Source: Ilex aquifolium
Taxonomy: Eukaryota > Streptophyta > Magnoliopsida > Aquifoliales > Aquifoliaceae
Reading direction: 5' to 3'
DNA: 64,000 nt
Assembly (NCBI GenBank): GCA_951799425.1
Contig: OX637399.1
Coordinates: forward strand, 34,197,701-34,261,700
The notes under the pieces were generated by a model. The model saw only the letters and a list, made by a program, of their open reading frames with translations. It had not been told where the DNA came from and ran no database searches. This document shows, piece by piece, positions 24,674 through 35,931 of this stretch; the stretch's first letter is position 1; every line of letters starts with the position of its first letter. A program made the translations under genes and the position numbers.

Positions 24674-25206
24674 GCGCTCGTTTGGTTGCCGTATTAAAAA
24701 TGGATGGATTAGATATAGTAATCCAATCTAATACAATATGGAAGGACAAAAGACAAGATTAAATAGGGTATTAGAATAATACGTAATTTTATCAAGTGTT
24801 TGGTAATACACAATATAAGCGTTGGATAGTAGTTATTTAATTCAATCGGTTGTTTGGTTAGAGAATTATTTCATCGTATTAATGTTGAATTAACAAAAAT
24901 ATCCTCAATCAGTGTTTGTTACATTGATGACAACTTGATTTTATCAGTTACGGGGTTATAATAGTAAATGTGTAGAATAATACGTTTGAGTTGGATTATA
25001 ATACCACCTCTCTTGATGGTATTAAAAAGCCTCCATAATACAGAGTTATCGTATAAAAAATATACGATAAGTATACGATCAATATACGTTTTTAAAATTA
25101 ATACGGTATCAAATTTGCTGACCAAACAAAGTATTAACCCCGATTAAATAAAAAATAGTACAATCTAATATTTAATCCTCTCATAATACGTCTACCAAAC
25201 GAGCCC
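24674..25206. mobile_element. Tourist-like (PIF/Harbinger) MITE, TTA target site
   Basis: Terminal inverted repeats are GCGCTCGTTTGGTTGCCGTA on the left and, in reverse complement, GGGCTCGTTTGGTAGACGTA on the right. The element is flanked by TTA on both sides (24,671-24,673 and 25,207-25,209). Length 533 bp, AT-rich, no transposase. The 3-bp TTA duplication and GGGCTCGTTTGG-type end are typical of Tourist-like elements. Confidence 0.8.
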
Positions 25207-25291
25207 TTAGAGTTTTCCTACCTCCTTTTTATGGTTTGAGAATCAATTATTGTAGGGAGTGGACTCTAAACTCCTTATTCATCCCGTCGCC

Positions 25292-25324
25292 GGGGGGGGG
25301 GGGGGGGGGGGGGGCGGGGGGGGG
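25292..25324 (+). repeat. very long poly-G tract
   Basis: Twenty-three G, one C, then nine G, all on the plus strand. The longest homopolymer in the window; could be real or an assembly artefact. Confidence 0.95.
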
Positions 25325-25384
25325 ATAAGACTTTTTTTTTTTAGGAGTGTGGACTCCTCAGGAATGAGGGGTCTCAAGTAGGGT

Positions 25385-25700
25385 TGTCAATCCTTTCGGG
25401 TGATATGGTTTATATCGAGTGTTAGTGAGTTCATATTAAAAAGCACTCCTCCTATATTTTATTCGTTTATTAATTTGTGTCTAACAAATCAAGTCATATT
25501 AAATATGTGTCGTGTATGAATCGTATATAACTAGTATAAGAACGAGTCGTGTCGTGTCGTGTATTTCTTTTGATTTGTTTCATCCATACCCGATTCGTTT
25601 ATTAATCACGTAGTGTCGGATCCATTTATTTACAAAACATGTGACTTAATGAAAGACCGAAACCCTTTAATTTCGTGTCGTGTTATATTTTGACACCTCT
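25385..25700. repeat. dispersed 'cgtgtcgtgt' repeat, copy 1
   Basis: Shares with about 54,545-54,870 the blocks 'ttcgtttattaatttgtgt', 'catacccgatt...tattaatca', 'aatttcgtgtcgtgtt'/'aatttcatatcgtgtt' and the end 'tattttgacattcct'/'tattttgacacctct'. Same orientation. Non-coding; class unknown, possibly a hAT-type MITE. Confidence 0.65.
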
Positions 25701-26109
25701 AGTCTCAAGTCCTTTCCCTCCAAATTTAGGCCACTAATTTAATGTAAGAGGTCTTTTGATTTTCAAATATCGAATAACCCCATATTATGGTCTCTAACCC
25801 CGAGTCATTTAGGTGAGGCAAAGTTAATTACCAGGATTGGCAGACTTTACAACGGTAACTTTTTGAATGAATGACTCTTGTTGGAGCTTTCCTAATGGTA
25901 CAATTAATTTTTCTCCAATTATTTATTATGTCCAAAAAAAGGGGGAGAATTAAATTACAAGAAAATAAAGGGGAACAGAGAATCATTAACGAGCTTTCCG
26001 TTGGCGCGCCTCTAGTCCTTTCTTATTGTTATCCGTGAGCATTCCAAATAACGGTGGAACAAACATTTCATACTCAAAACTACCTGTCTGCTCTGTCGTC
26101 TTGTTCTCT

Positions 26110-26181
26110 AGAGACTTCTCTCTCTCTCTCTCTCTGTCCACCCCACCCACAATTTTTTGTGGCTTTGGTTTTGAGCTTGCC
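26110..26181 (+). promoter_or_regulatory. AVT1 leader with CT repeat
   Basis: A CT microsatellite (about 26,116-26,137) lies about 45 bp before the AVT1 start codon and is probably in the 5' UTR. Upstream in-frame sequence has no better start. Confidence 0.5.
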
Positions 26182-29100
26182 ATGACACCTATGGGTAACG
26201 AAACAGAGTTCTTCTTGGAGAAAGATGAGGATGACGATAATGATATAGAAGATAACAAAGATTTTGACACCGATACTGATGATGAAGAGGGTCATCATAG
26301 ATCGCCTAGTTCTTCGTCTTTCTATTCTAAGCAGTGGCCCCAGAGTTACAAGTTAGCTCCATCTACTATTTTCTTGCCTCTCTACTTAAGTTTGTGCACT
26401 GTTTGGTTGCTGAGAAACAGAAAAGAAAATAAGTTTGTGCACTGTGTATCTGTGTATACGATTTTATGCTTGTTTTTCTTTCAAATAATGGGCAATCAAC
26501 GATGAGCTGGATAGATATAGTTCAATTTTAGTTGCATTTACCTATAAATATATAGGTGTATATGCGTGCTAAACTTTATGCAATTAAGCTTAGAAGAAAT
26601 GATTGAATGTGGACAAAAGAAAACAAAATTCAACTTTTCACTTGAAAAGGGTGAAAATGACTGCTATATTTTCCCTTTTTGGTTTAAGAAAGCTTTATCA
26701 AGTAGTACCGTGAATAGAAAGGTTTTGCTTTCTGAGTCTTATTGGGGCTAATTTGACTCTTGGAGATGAAATTCTAGTCTCAAAGTAGATGTCTCTTTTC
26801 TAGTGATGTATAAATGCTTGGTTGATAAATATTTTGTAGGTGAATAAGATCATTGGGTGGAAAATGCTATTTGTGGTGCTGAAGTCTAGTAGTAGTGATA
26901 ATTAGAAGGCGAAAATTGCTAGTTGCTAGTGAGTACCCTAAAGAGATCAGTTGCCAAGTCTGGGTGGAGGAATGAGATTTCTTATATCTCATGTTCAATA
27001 TGGATAAAAGGAAGGATTAGAAATGAAAAATAGGATAGTTGGGAAGTGTTTTCCACCATTTCTCTTGATATTTGGATCTCCCTTTATCACCAGGAGAGGG
27101 AATAAATGTGAGGAGGTGCGATATAAGATGTACCGCTTCGCAGATTTCTATAACTGTCTGTTTATGATTGTTTGTCTTCTTGGCAGGGAGACAACTGATA
27201 CATACACAATCGCTGCATCTCCAAATTTTGGGATGGTTCGACGTTCATTGAGCATTAGATATTCAAACAGTGATATTGGTTCAAAGAATAAGTTGGACAC
27301 CAATACGAAGGCTCCTTTTCTGTCTGAATATGAAAAAATCCCTCAGAAAGAAGACTTGGACGGAATCTCCAGAACACAGTCGTTATGGTCAGACAAAGCC
27401 TCATTACATGAGAAACTCACTGGAGAACTTCCTGTTGGCCATGGATGTAGCTTCACTCAGACTATATTCAATGGTAAGCAATGTCATCACAGTTTATAAT
27501 CATAATCCTTCTAGATATTCTGTTGGTTATACATTATTGGTAAGTAAATGGTTTAAAGATAATGGAACTGAAATTTGACATCAACAATAGCTGCAAAAAA
27601 GATCTAACAAAAGAGTTGACACATAGAAAATGGTTTCTGATCTTATTCGGCTGATTCGTTGTTATCTAGTGTTCTGATATAGTCTTGGAGATCTCGGTAT
27701 TACAAGAAAAAGATACATTTAATCTTCCTTAAATATCCCTGGTTGAAATTTGAAGAATGAAGCGCTGTCATTTGCATTTTCTTGTATTCAACATTTTTTC
27801 TGTTATATTCAGCACTTTTCCCTACGTGGGTTGGTTGGAGATAAGTGCAACTTCTTATGCTGTTGTGGAACAGGGGTAAATGTAATGGCCGGGGTTGGGC
27901 TTCTTTCTACACCTTACACAGTGAAAGAAGCTGGCTGGGCAAGCTTGGCAGTGCTAGTTATGTTTGCAGTTGTATGTTGTTACACTGCTTCTCTCATGAG
28001 ACATTGCTTTGAGAGTAAAGAAGGCATCATAACCTACCCTGATATGGGAGAAGCAGCATTTGGAAAATATGGACGCCTTTTTGTATCTGTAAGTTGATCT
28101 AACTTCAACTTGCAGCAACTATTTTCTGTCTCAGGACCTAATCATGGGCTAGTTGGTGTTGGAGAACTTTTAAGGATATCATTGATCAGGGCCAATATTT
28201 TCTGTGTGGCCTCCTTAGGTTTGTTGAAACTGTTTGATGCACGTTACATATGTTGGTTTTCCTTGACCAGAAACTATTTGCGTCTATAATTGTAGACATG
28301 GTATGGCATTGTGATTTACAATTTTGAACCATCACAAGATTGAAAGGAAGTAAGTACATCACAATGTTGCAGACATCTTACAAGGTTATAGCCACCTCCT
28401 CCTCCGCCTCCCTTTTTCCTAATAATTTTGAAAAATGATTATATATGTGTAAATGCTGCATATGCACAGTTTTCTAGTTGATAGATTTTTGGTTTGTATG
28501 AAACGCAAAGTCTTTGCTGATACAATCTCTCTCTTGGCTCATGGTGCAGATTATTTTGTATGCAGAGTTATATGTAAGTGAAGCACTGTTCTGATTTACT
28601 GGTTGCTTGGACCATATTCAGTTCTCTACCTGAATCCTCACATTTATTTTTCGTGAATACAGTCATATTGTGTGGAATTTATCATTTTGGAAGGAGATAA
28701 TCTTACCAGGCTATTTCCTGAAGCATCATTGGATTGGGCTGGGTTTAAGGTGGACTCTATGCACTTCTTTGGGGTTCTCACTGCACTCATTGTTTTACCG
28801 ACTGTTTGGTTAAGGGATCTTCGTGTGATATCATATCTTTCAGGTGGTTTTGAGTACTATAGAAGTGACTTCTCACTGTTGATTATTTAACACATTCAAT
28901 AATTTGATAAGCCTTTTGTCTAAAGTTTTTTTATTCAATGTGCAGCTGGTGGTGTCCTTGCAACAATTGTGATTGTTCTTTGTGTGCTTTTTCTCGGTAC
29001 AGTGGATGGGATTGGATTCCATCAATCAGCTCAAATGGTGAACTGGAATGGAATTCCTTTTGCCATTGGTGTATACGGCTTTTGCTATTCTGGGCATTCT

Positions 29101-32100
29101 GTATTCCCAAATATTTACCAAGCAATGGCTGACAAAACAAAATTCAGCGAGGCACTTGTAATATGGTAAGGGACCTTGATTTTGTAAAAGCATTATGCAT
29201 TTATGTTCATTTTTCCAACATCTTACACTATCCTGTTTTGCAGTTTTCTTTTGTGTGTTGCAATATATGGGGGTGTTGCAGCTATGGGCTTTCTCATGTT
29301 TGGTCAAGACACATTGTCTCAAATAACTTTAAACATGCCATCACAGGCGGTTGCTTCAAAAGTTGCAGTGTGGACCACTGTAAGCATCAAACCCTGGATT
29401 GTTTGATTAATTCCTTTATTACTTGGGGGTTGGGTTAACTTTTCAGTGGTTTATATTCTATTAGTGGTGTTGTACTTCATTTTTTGCATTCTTTTTCCTT
29501 CGACAGGTTATCAATCCGTTCACAAAATATCCTTTTTACAGTCACCTCTAAATTCAGGAATGTGAAATAACGAGCTTAATTTGATTGGCTGTCGAATTAA
29601 TTTCAATTCCTATTTCTTATTTGCTTCCCTAACACTACACACATATGCCCTGTTGATGAACCCATTGGCAAAAAGCATAGAAGAGCTGCTTCCTGATGGA
29701 GTTTCTAGTAGTTTGTGGTGTTATATTCTTCTGAGGACAGTGCTCGTCATCTCTTCTGTCTGTGTTGCATTTCTCCTTCCCTTCTTCGGTAAGTAATGGC
29801 TTACTTATTACTTATGTTTTTCTTTTTTTTTTGTGAAAGAAAATTCCTTGGAACTTGCCATCTTTGTGACCAAAATATTCTATTTAGTTGCTAAACATCT
29901 TCTGTATCCTTGTCAATTTATTTTCTTATGTAAGTCGTTCGAAATAAGCCCTTAGCAAATCAGAAGATTTCTATGGTGATTGGCATCCTCCCACATTAGA
30001 ATGCATTGAGTTGAAGTTTTGTTTTGTTGCATTAGCAATTAGAAATTTTTCGACATAGAGGATGCTGAACCTCTGTGAAGTTGTCAACTATTAATTACTC
30101 AACCATATATTTAGGTATTTAGGATATTCGCTATGCTTTGATTATTGAGAGAGCAGAAATCATTGGAGGGTATGTCAAAAATTTTGGTGGGGCCCATTAT
30201 TCGGACACTTCTTGATTTTCCCCTTTATTCTTCTTGGTGATCGTTCTTTGGGAAAAAAAAAGGAGAGAAATTTGAAGTCATACACTATTTATTTGATACA
30301 CCCTCAACAAAATGAAAATGTGCAGTATTCCACGCAGCCTTTTCAAATTTAAAGCCTTCGCGGGGCATTAGGATCTTAGTTATTGCCTATCGTAAGGGCT
30401 TCATTTACAATTACATAAGAAAAGAGATATCATGAGAAATTACATCTGTTTGCAAGTGTTTGGGGCCCTTTTGATAGGCATGCAGTAGATTCCAATTCTG
30501 TGATACACTCATATATAAATACGTAAATACATATGCATGGATATACATGTATATATAAAAAATGATTTTTAATCATAATTACTTATAAATATGGTGCTGT
30601 GAACATATCTTTTCAGCTAATAAGAGCACAGTACCTGCAAAAAGGAAAAAGAAGATGAGAAAAAATGAACATGAATATGAATATAAAGTGAGAATAGTCA
30701 CACATGGTCTGGGCCTTAGATACAAGAAGAGAGTGGGAAATAGTTGCCAACTTCTTCACTACAGAAAGCCTAAATAGAATGTATGAGATCATTATTCCCT
30801 AATTATTCCTGTGGTAACCTCTTAGGATTCCCTGTTTTCAAAAGTTTTTCATTCTTTGGTCTTCAAATGCACCAAACTATACGTCATGGAGTTCTTTTCC
30901 AAAACTTTCTCCCCTCTCACTATGCCTCTCGAAATGACGACAAGTACAACTATGCTTTCTAACTGATATTCTGAATTTGCAATATCTGAATTTCAATAAC
31001 TATATTCAGATATTGCAATATCTGAATTTGCAAGTTCACGTGAGAACATTCACGTTGAATTTTTAAGAGAGGGTTCGAAAACATATTTATTCTAACTTTG
31101 AAGGAGAAATGCACTGGGCTGCCCCTTTAGATGATTGCAAATGTCGTGCAGCTTCACCAACTTCCAATGGTGGCTGTATTTGATCTAGAGTGAATTTAAT
31201 TAAATGTTGTTTCGTTGCAGATCTTGTGATGGCTTTGATTGGTTCTCTCCTCAGTGTACTTGTGGTAAGCATAGATCTTCTTATCCAATTACTACTACCT
31301 GATTGATTAGCAAAAATGAAAGTAAAGATATTGGTTTTAACATATGGGATCTGTCATTCGTGTCTTCCTTGTTGAAACTCCTTATAATCTAACTGGTGGT
31401 TGAAGACCTGAAAGTATATACCTTACCATTCTCATTTGCTTTACATAATCCTACTCATACTCGAAGATTAAAGGACTTAACCAAAACATAATCCCTGCAA
31501 GTGGGAGAAATGAAAACGAACATACCATATTTTACAGTTCTAGTTCAAAATAATGCTTCCAGGCGAGTCCAAAACAAAGAACCACCTACAGAAAGAGATT
31601 AGAGGGCCTCTGGATACACCATGTGTCAAAATATTTGGGCCGAAAGAGCCTACATGGACCCCAATGAACTTGTAAAAGGCCTCTACCATTTAGAAATATT
31701 TGTCACAACATGATAGCCTCGGGAATATAGTAAATACAGAAAATCCCGATACTAAAATTACTAACATATAGGTGGTTCCACCTAAATGGAGGGAGCCAGA
31801 TACATCACGTGCACCAGCGTGGGCCCCACATGAACCACATTGTTTACACATGCCACCTGCACATGTGGGTGCACACGGAAAATCGTCTTCTTTATTTATT
31901 TTATATCTAGATACAAATTAAATATTTTCTAGGGGCTAATTTGAAAGTTTTATCAGAGTGTCCCTTGGCAAAGATGGACTCATACATACCTTTCAGCAAC
32001 AAAGGGGCCACATAGGTTTCCATACAGATGGGTGCCTACGATTGAAAGGTCAAGAACAAGAAATAACAAAAGGTGGTCATGTTCCTTAATTAGGCCTGAA

Positions 32101-34488
32101 TTGATGAATAAAAAGTGTGGTGAACCCAAAGGCACTGATTCACAGTAGTTCAATATGCCGCAGCACACAAACATAGCCTCCCACTAAAAGACTGCACCCT
32201 GATTCAAAAGCTTGCTTCAGTTAAAGACCAACTTGCGGGACACTGTTTATAATGCATAGTAATGGGATACCTATCACTTACATGAGACTTTGACTCTCAC
32301 ACCATACCTTTGATTCATCAAGAATTGTAGGGTAGAAAGTTTGGAAGTGTGGACTCAAAAGTGGAGAGTGTGCAATTGTGCTTATTCAATGAGTGGTGTC
32401 TTATGCGATATTTGAGTGAAATCTTGTAGTGTGTGCCAAGCAAGAGTGCTGTCTTCTAAGGCGACCACAAAATTCAAAGTGGGGGAAGGAGGCAGATTGA
32501 AAAGTTTAATCGAAAATATTAAACCTTCAAGGGGGCCAAATAAAAATTACTATAGTTAAGGGTAAAAATTTAGAGTTTTGAGACCTAGGGGGCCATGGGC
32601 CCCCTAGGCTTCAACATGGGTCCATCCCTGGGCGTAGTGTTCATATTGGTGAGGTTAGTCTTGTGGGCTTTGTTATGTACACTTAGTGGTGTATGAGTCC
32701 TTTACTTGTTAGACCAGATAAAAGCTTCTTGCTTGTATTTTGGATTCATCACACTCTTGAGTGAACATGAACATTGTGGAGAAATGGAGACTAAAGAGTG
32801 TTGTTGTTCATAGAATCGAAGGACCATCAAAAAGCAGCGAACTGCTGCTGGTGAACAAATTCAAGACACGGTTCTTGCAAGATTTTATTTTTGTTGTGAC
32901 ACTGGTCTAGTTGATGAAACTAGAACATGGTAGAAATTAACTTAGAAGATTGGAAATCACTGTAGGATCAAGAAGATTAACATGATTTGGCGTGAAAACA
33001 GAATACATGGAATGTGAGTTGACCCACTATGAAGCCACGCTACTATATTTCTGTAAAGAGAGGCAGACAAGCTTCTTTGTTCTTTTCTGAAAATCATATT
33101 ATCAAAAATAAGGGCATTCATAAAAAAAATTCAGTCATTGTGCTTATTGAACACCTGATTTGTAAACAAGAGCATTTGCAACAACATTACAAGAATTCCG
33201 GTCATTGTGGGTATTGAACACCTATTTTTCAAATAAGAGCCTTGCAACACCGTGTGGTTTTATAAACTGTTTTCCTGAAAAAGGACAAAGTGAAACCATT
33301 GATGTGCATAGGTGAGCCGTGAGGGCAAAGAGAGTATACGTTTCTCCGAGAAATTAGAAATAAAATTACACGCAACTAGTGTTCCTTTGTTATATATGTC
33401 CTAATTGCAGAATTTAACAGTAGTATCATGTTTTTTTTTGTTGAACTTACAGCAGTATCATGTTTAGACTGTGTAAACTGATTCCTACTTTTTCACTGGT
33501 TTTTCTTTTATGTACCATTCTCTTCGTTTGTCTTAAAAGATAGTTATGCTGATTTCTGTGTCAAGTTAATGTACTTATACCTGATGCATGTGGCTCTGGT
33601 TCAGGCAGTTATAATGCCAGCCTTATGTTTTCTGAAGATTACGAGGAAGAAAGCAACCACAACACAGGTACGTAGCTTAATTCGATATTACTTAATTTTG
33701 ACATCTAGATAAATGAGCAGATGTTGGCTGTCATAAGTTACCACCTTAAATAGGTTCTCCAGTCCATTTCTACGATTCTTGTTGCCCAATGTTCTATGTT
33801 CTTCGGATAGCTTACATTGCAAAATGTCAAAAAACCGTAAATGCCATTCACTCACTGTTTTAAGTGTTTATGTATTAGAGAGAGGGATTAGGACTCAACC
33901 TAATCTTATCTTTCTGTAGCTTCCTGCCAGATTAGGATAGAATATAAATCATACTTGTACTAGTCTACTAGAACAACTTGAATATGGTCAACTACGGACA
34001 ATAATCCTGAATTGGTTGCTTGGCAATGGCAAGATCTACTTTTATTAGGCTGGCTTCTTTCGTCATTAACCGACACGTTCATGCCCAAGATATTGGGCTC
34101 TCTACTTCATACGCTGTATGGCAAGTGCTTGAAGCCTCGTATGCAGGTCACTCCTGGGCTTGCATTCTCCAACTTCGGATTGAATTAAGCCCTTAAAAAA
34201 GGCTCCGACTCCATTTGCAAAGTACTTTTACAAGGCAAAGACAATTGCTCATCAACTCGCTATAGCTGGTTGTCCTGGGAGATTACAATATATGATATAC
34301 TAAATGTTCTCCTTATTGCTTAGATGTGGCTACCCTTTTCATATGTCTATATGATTAGAGTTTCTCTACATTTACGCGCATTTTCACATTTTCAGGTTGT
34401 TCTGAGTTTTGCAATTGTTGTGTTGGGCATCATCAGTGCAGCCATGGGAACTTACTCTTCGCTGTCAGATATCGTGAAGCAGTACTGA
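26182..34488 (+). CDS. AVT1: vacuolar amino-acid transporter, AVT1 group (Aa_trans/AAAP)
   Basis: Twelve coding exons: 26,182-26,351; 27,187-27,473; 27,874-28,088; 28,550-28,573; 28,663-28,843; 28,946-29,165; 29,244-29,379; 29,507-29,526; 29,643-29,788; 31,221-31,264; 33,605-33,667; 34,396-34,488. They total 1,599 nt = 532 aa, phases consistent throughout. The N-terminus has an acidic cytosolic segment (residues 11-37, nearly all D/E/N), then 'SKQWPQSYK' and a Ser-rich linker. The transporter core starts near residue 150 ('[20 protein letters not shown]'), followed by the membrane helices usual for the family (about eleven), including '[20 protein letters not shown]' and '[20 protein letters not shown]'. 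Proteins of this group move neutral amino acids across the tonoplast with protons. Exons 4 (24 nt) and 8 (20 nt) are micro-exons, and the intron after exon 8 is AT-AC. A second ATG at 26,191 is also possible. A polyadenylation signal lies at 34,605. Confidence 0.92.
29527..29642 (+). other. U12-type AT-AC intron of AVT1
   Basis: No GT-AG solution joins exon 8 to exon 9, whereas ATATCCTTTT at 29,527 (perfect U12 AT-AC donor) and an AC end at 29,641-29,642 restore 'NPFTKYALLMNP' exactly. The branch-site candidate TTCCCTAAC (29,625-29,633) is one change from the U12 consensus and its adenosine lies 10-11 nt before the acceptor, as required. Intron length 116 nt. Confidence 0.9.
30973..31034. repeat. 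short hairpin with repeated 15-mer in AVT1 intron 9
   Basis: 'gcaatatctgaat' (30,979-30,991) pairs perfectly with 'attcagatattgc' (31,004-31,016) around a 12-nt loop, and 'gcaatatctgaattt' recurs at 31,015-31,029. The rest of the 1.4-kb intron shows nothing clear. Confidence 0.8.
32500..32635. mobile_element. terminal part of a DNA transposon-like repeat in AVT1 intron 10
   Basis: The stretch with 'gagggggccaaataaaaatt'-like sequence and ending 'gggtccatccctgg' resembles the common plant repeat end 'ccagggatggaccca'. Its opposite end was not located. The remaining 2.3-kb intron (31,265-33,604) shows a palindromic 'cacatgtg' block near 31,850-31,870 and no gene. Confidence 0.35.
33985..34325 (+). 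pseudogene. Copia gag fragment inside AVT1 intron 11
   Basis: Reading plus-strand frames with shifts gives the typical Copia gag (UBN2) order: '[21 protein letters not shown]', then '[16 protein letters not shown]' and '[11 protein letters not shown]', then 'KKGSDSICK', then '[16 protein letters not shown]'. At least two frameshifts and one stop separate the blocks. It is a fragment about 340 bp long without LTRs, in the same orientation as AVT1. Confidence 0.8.
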
Positions 34489-34603
34489 GATACTCGAATA
34501 TTTCAACAGGCCAACATTTTGGTGTTGGGTTGGTACCAACTTCATTGGGAGATATGGCCTGTTTCAAATTTAGTCTCATTCATCTGTTTTAAGGAACTTC
34601 TTT

Positions 34604-34610
34604 CAATAAA
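34604..34610 (+). terminator. AVT1 polyadenylation signal
   Basis: A canonical AATAAA at 34,605-34,610 lies about 117 nt after the AVT1 stop, followed by T-rich sequence. Confidence 0.6.
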
Positions 34611-34969
34611 ATTCTCTCGCACCATCAAATAACTTCATTTTTCTCTTGGCGTCGCCTCTCTTAAAGATGTAGACTGTACAACCATTGGCATATTCAATGC
34701 CAAGAATGTGCAAAACTATGTACTCTCACTGTAATCTCGTAGTAAATCACATTCAAAATTGACAATCCTATGTTCCTGTTGAATTGCCATGAATTTTCTA
34801 TAACTAGATATTTTGCTAGTTTCCTATGATTACCAAAATACTTTCAACTTGAATATATTTCCAAAATGCCTTCACATACCAGTCAGACCCTTCCACACAC
34901 CCCACAAAACATTAAATCCTCATCTTCTCTGTCGCTCCCTCTTTTCACAAACACAGATTTATTCAATGG

Positions 34970-35181
34970 AGCTGCAATCTCCAACTAAGCCACAGCCCCG
35001 CCAAACCACTATTACACCACCAACCCATTTAACCTTAAACCCTATTACTGCCTCTCTGTCTAAGCTTCACACAAAACTTCATACTCTCTCTCTCTCTCTC
35101 TCAAAACCCCCTAAATGGGAAGAGCTACATAGGATCAGGGTGTCACTGGCTCACCCTCAAAGTTTTCTAAGTTGTGGGTAG
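34970..35181 (+). pseudogene. orphan N-terminal reading frame (MELQSP...), possibly truncated
   Basis: An ATG at about 34,967 opens about 70 codons of non-repetitive, Ser/Thr/Pro/Lys-rich sequence that ends 'PPKWEELHRIRVSLAHPQSFLS' just where a SINE begins, with a stop inside the SINE junction. The composition (few acidic residues, many Ser/Thr) is like an organelle-targeting start, and the preceding 120 bp look like a leader (pyrimidine-rich, 'cacaaacacag'). I do not recognise the family. Either a gene start cut off by the SINE and following repeats, or a first exon whose gene lies elsewhere. Confidence 0.35.
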
Positions 35182-35390
35182 TTCAAGTAATAATAGGGAT
35201 GAGTTGTAAACTCATATGTTGTGAGTTTGAATATTGACAACTCATTAGGTCAATCAATGAGGAATTTATCTCTCAAGAATACTCTAATTCCGGTGTAAAT
35301 GACTTGTCTTTAACGGAACCGGGGAGGTAATTAATTGAGGTACACGGAAGCGGGTCCGGACATTCCTGACCATTGAACCAAAAAAAAGTA
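35175..35390 (+). mobile_element. tRNA-derived SINE, family A, copy 3
   Basis: Plus-strand copy of the SINEs at 22.1 and 22.6 kb: 'tagttcaagtaataatagg', 'gagttgtaaactca', 'gtgagtttgaatattgacaa', the middle 'caatgaggaatttatctctc', and an A-rich tail 'aaccaaaaaaaa'. No clear target-site duplication. Confidence 0.75.
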
Positions 35391-35830
35391 AAAGTGTTTT
35401 TTACACCAGTAATATTATGTTTATCAAGTTTTTTACCAAATTTTTTATTTTAAGTGATATGACATAATTTCCATAATTGAATATTAATAGAACTCACTTA
35501 TTCGATGGTAAAAATTGTACCACATTACTTGGGATGAAAAACTTGGTAAAAAATATTGGTCACCATAAAATTGTTGCTTCTAAACAATAATATGTGTGTT
35601 TAAGTTACCACCTATCCATACAATATGTAACCACCTCTATGTAAGATAATAGAATCCACTTAACATCGTTATTGACGAAGATTTTTTACCAAGTTTTTCA
35701 TTATGTGACATAGTTTTTAACATCAAATAAGTGGGTCATATTAATATTCAATGATAAAAATTGTGTATAAAAAATTTGGTAAAAAACTTGGTAGGTATAA
35801 TATTATTATATTCTTATTAGGTGTAATGGT
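35391..35830. mobile_element. probable MITE with internal inverted repeats
   Basis: 'taatattatg...aagttttttaccaa' near 35,408-35,440 is inverted near 35,775-35,815 ('ttggtaaaaaacttggtaggtataatatta'). The same phrases ('aaaattgtaccacattacttggga') recur diverged near 39,240-39,370, so it belongs to a dispersed family. Confidence 0.5.
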
Positions 35831-35931
35831 TGCACCAAGTCAACAATGGTGGAATGGTGTAACCATTACAGCCAATACTTACTCCACTGTAGGCATGTTA
35901 AGCGTTTGTTTCCATGTCAAACACTTGTAAC

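Noticed and set aside
26026..26181. Upstream extension of the AVT1 first exon
   Set aside because: The open frame extends upstream, but only from a non-ATG position through a CT microsatellite; the Met at 26,182 fits the family start.
26352..26505. Continuation of AVT1 exon 1 beyond 26,351
   Set aside because: The frame stays open past the donor GT at 26,352, but the family sequence continues in exon 2 (K-E-T-T-D) and phase fits only with splicing.
31980..32174. Minus-strand frame in AVT1 intron 10 as a retroelement domain
   Set aside because: No recognisable motif; low-information match only.
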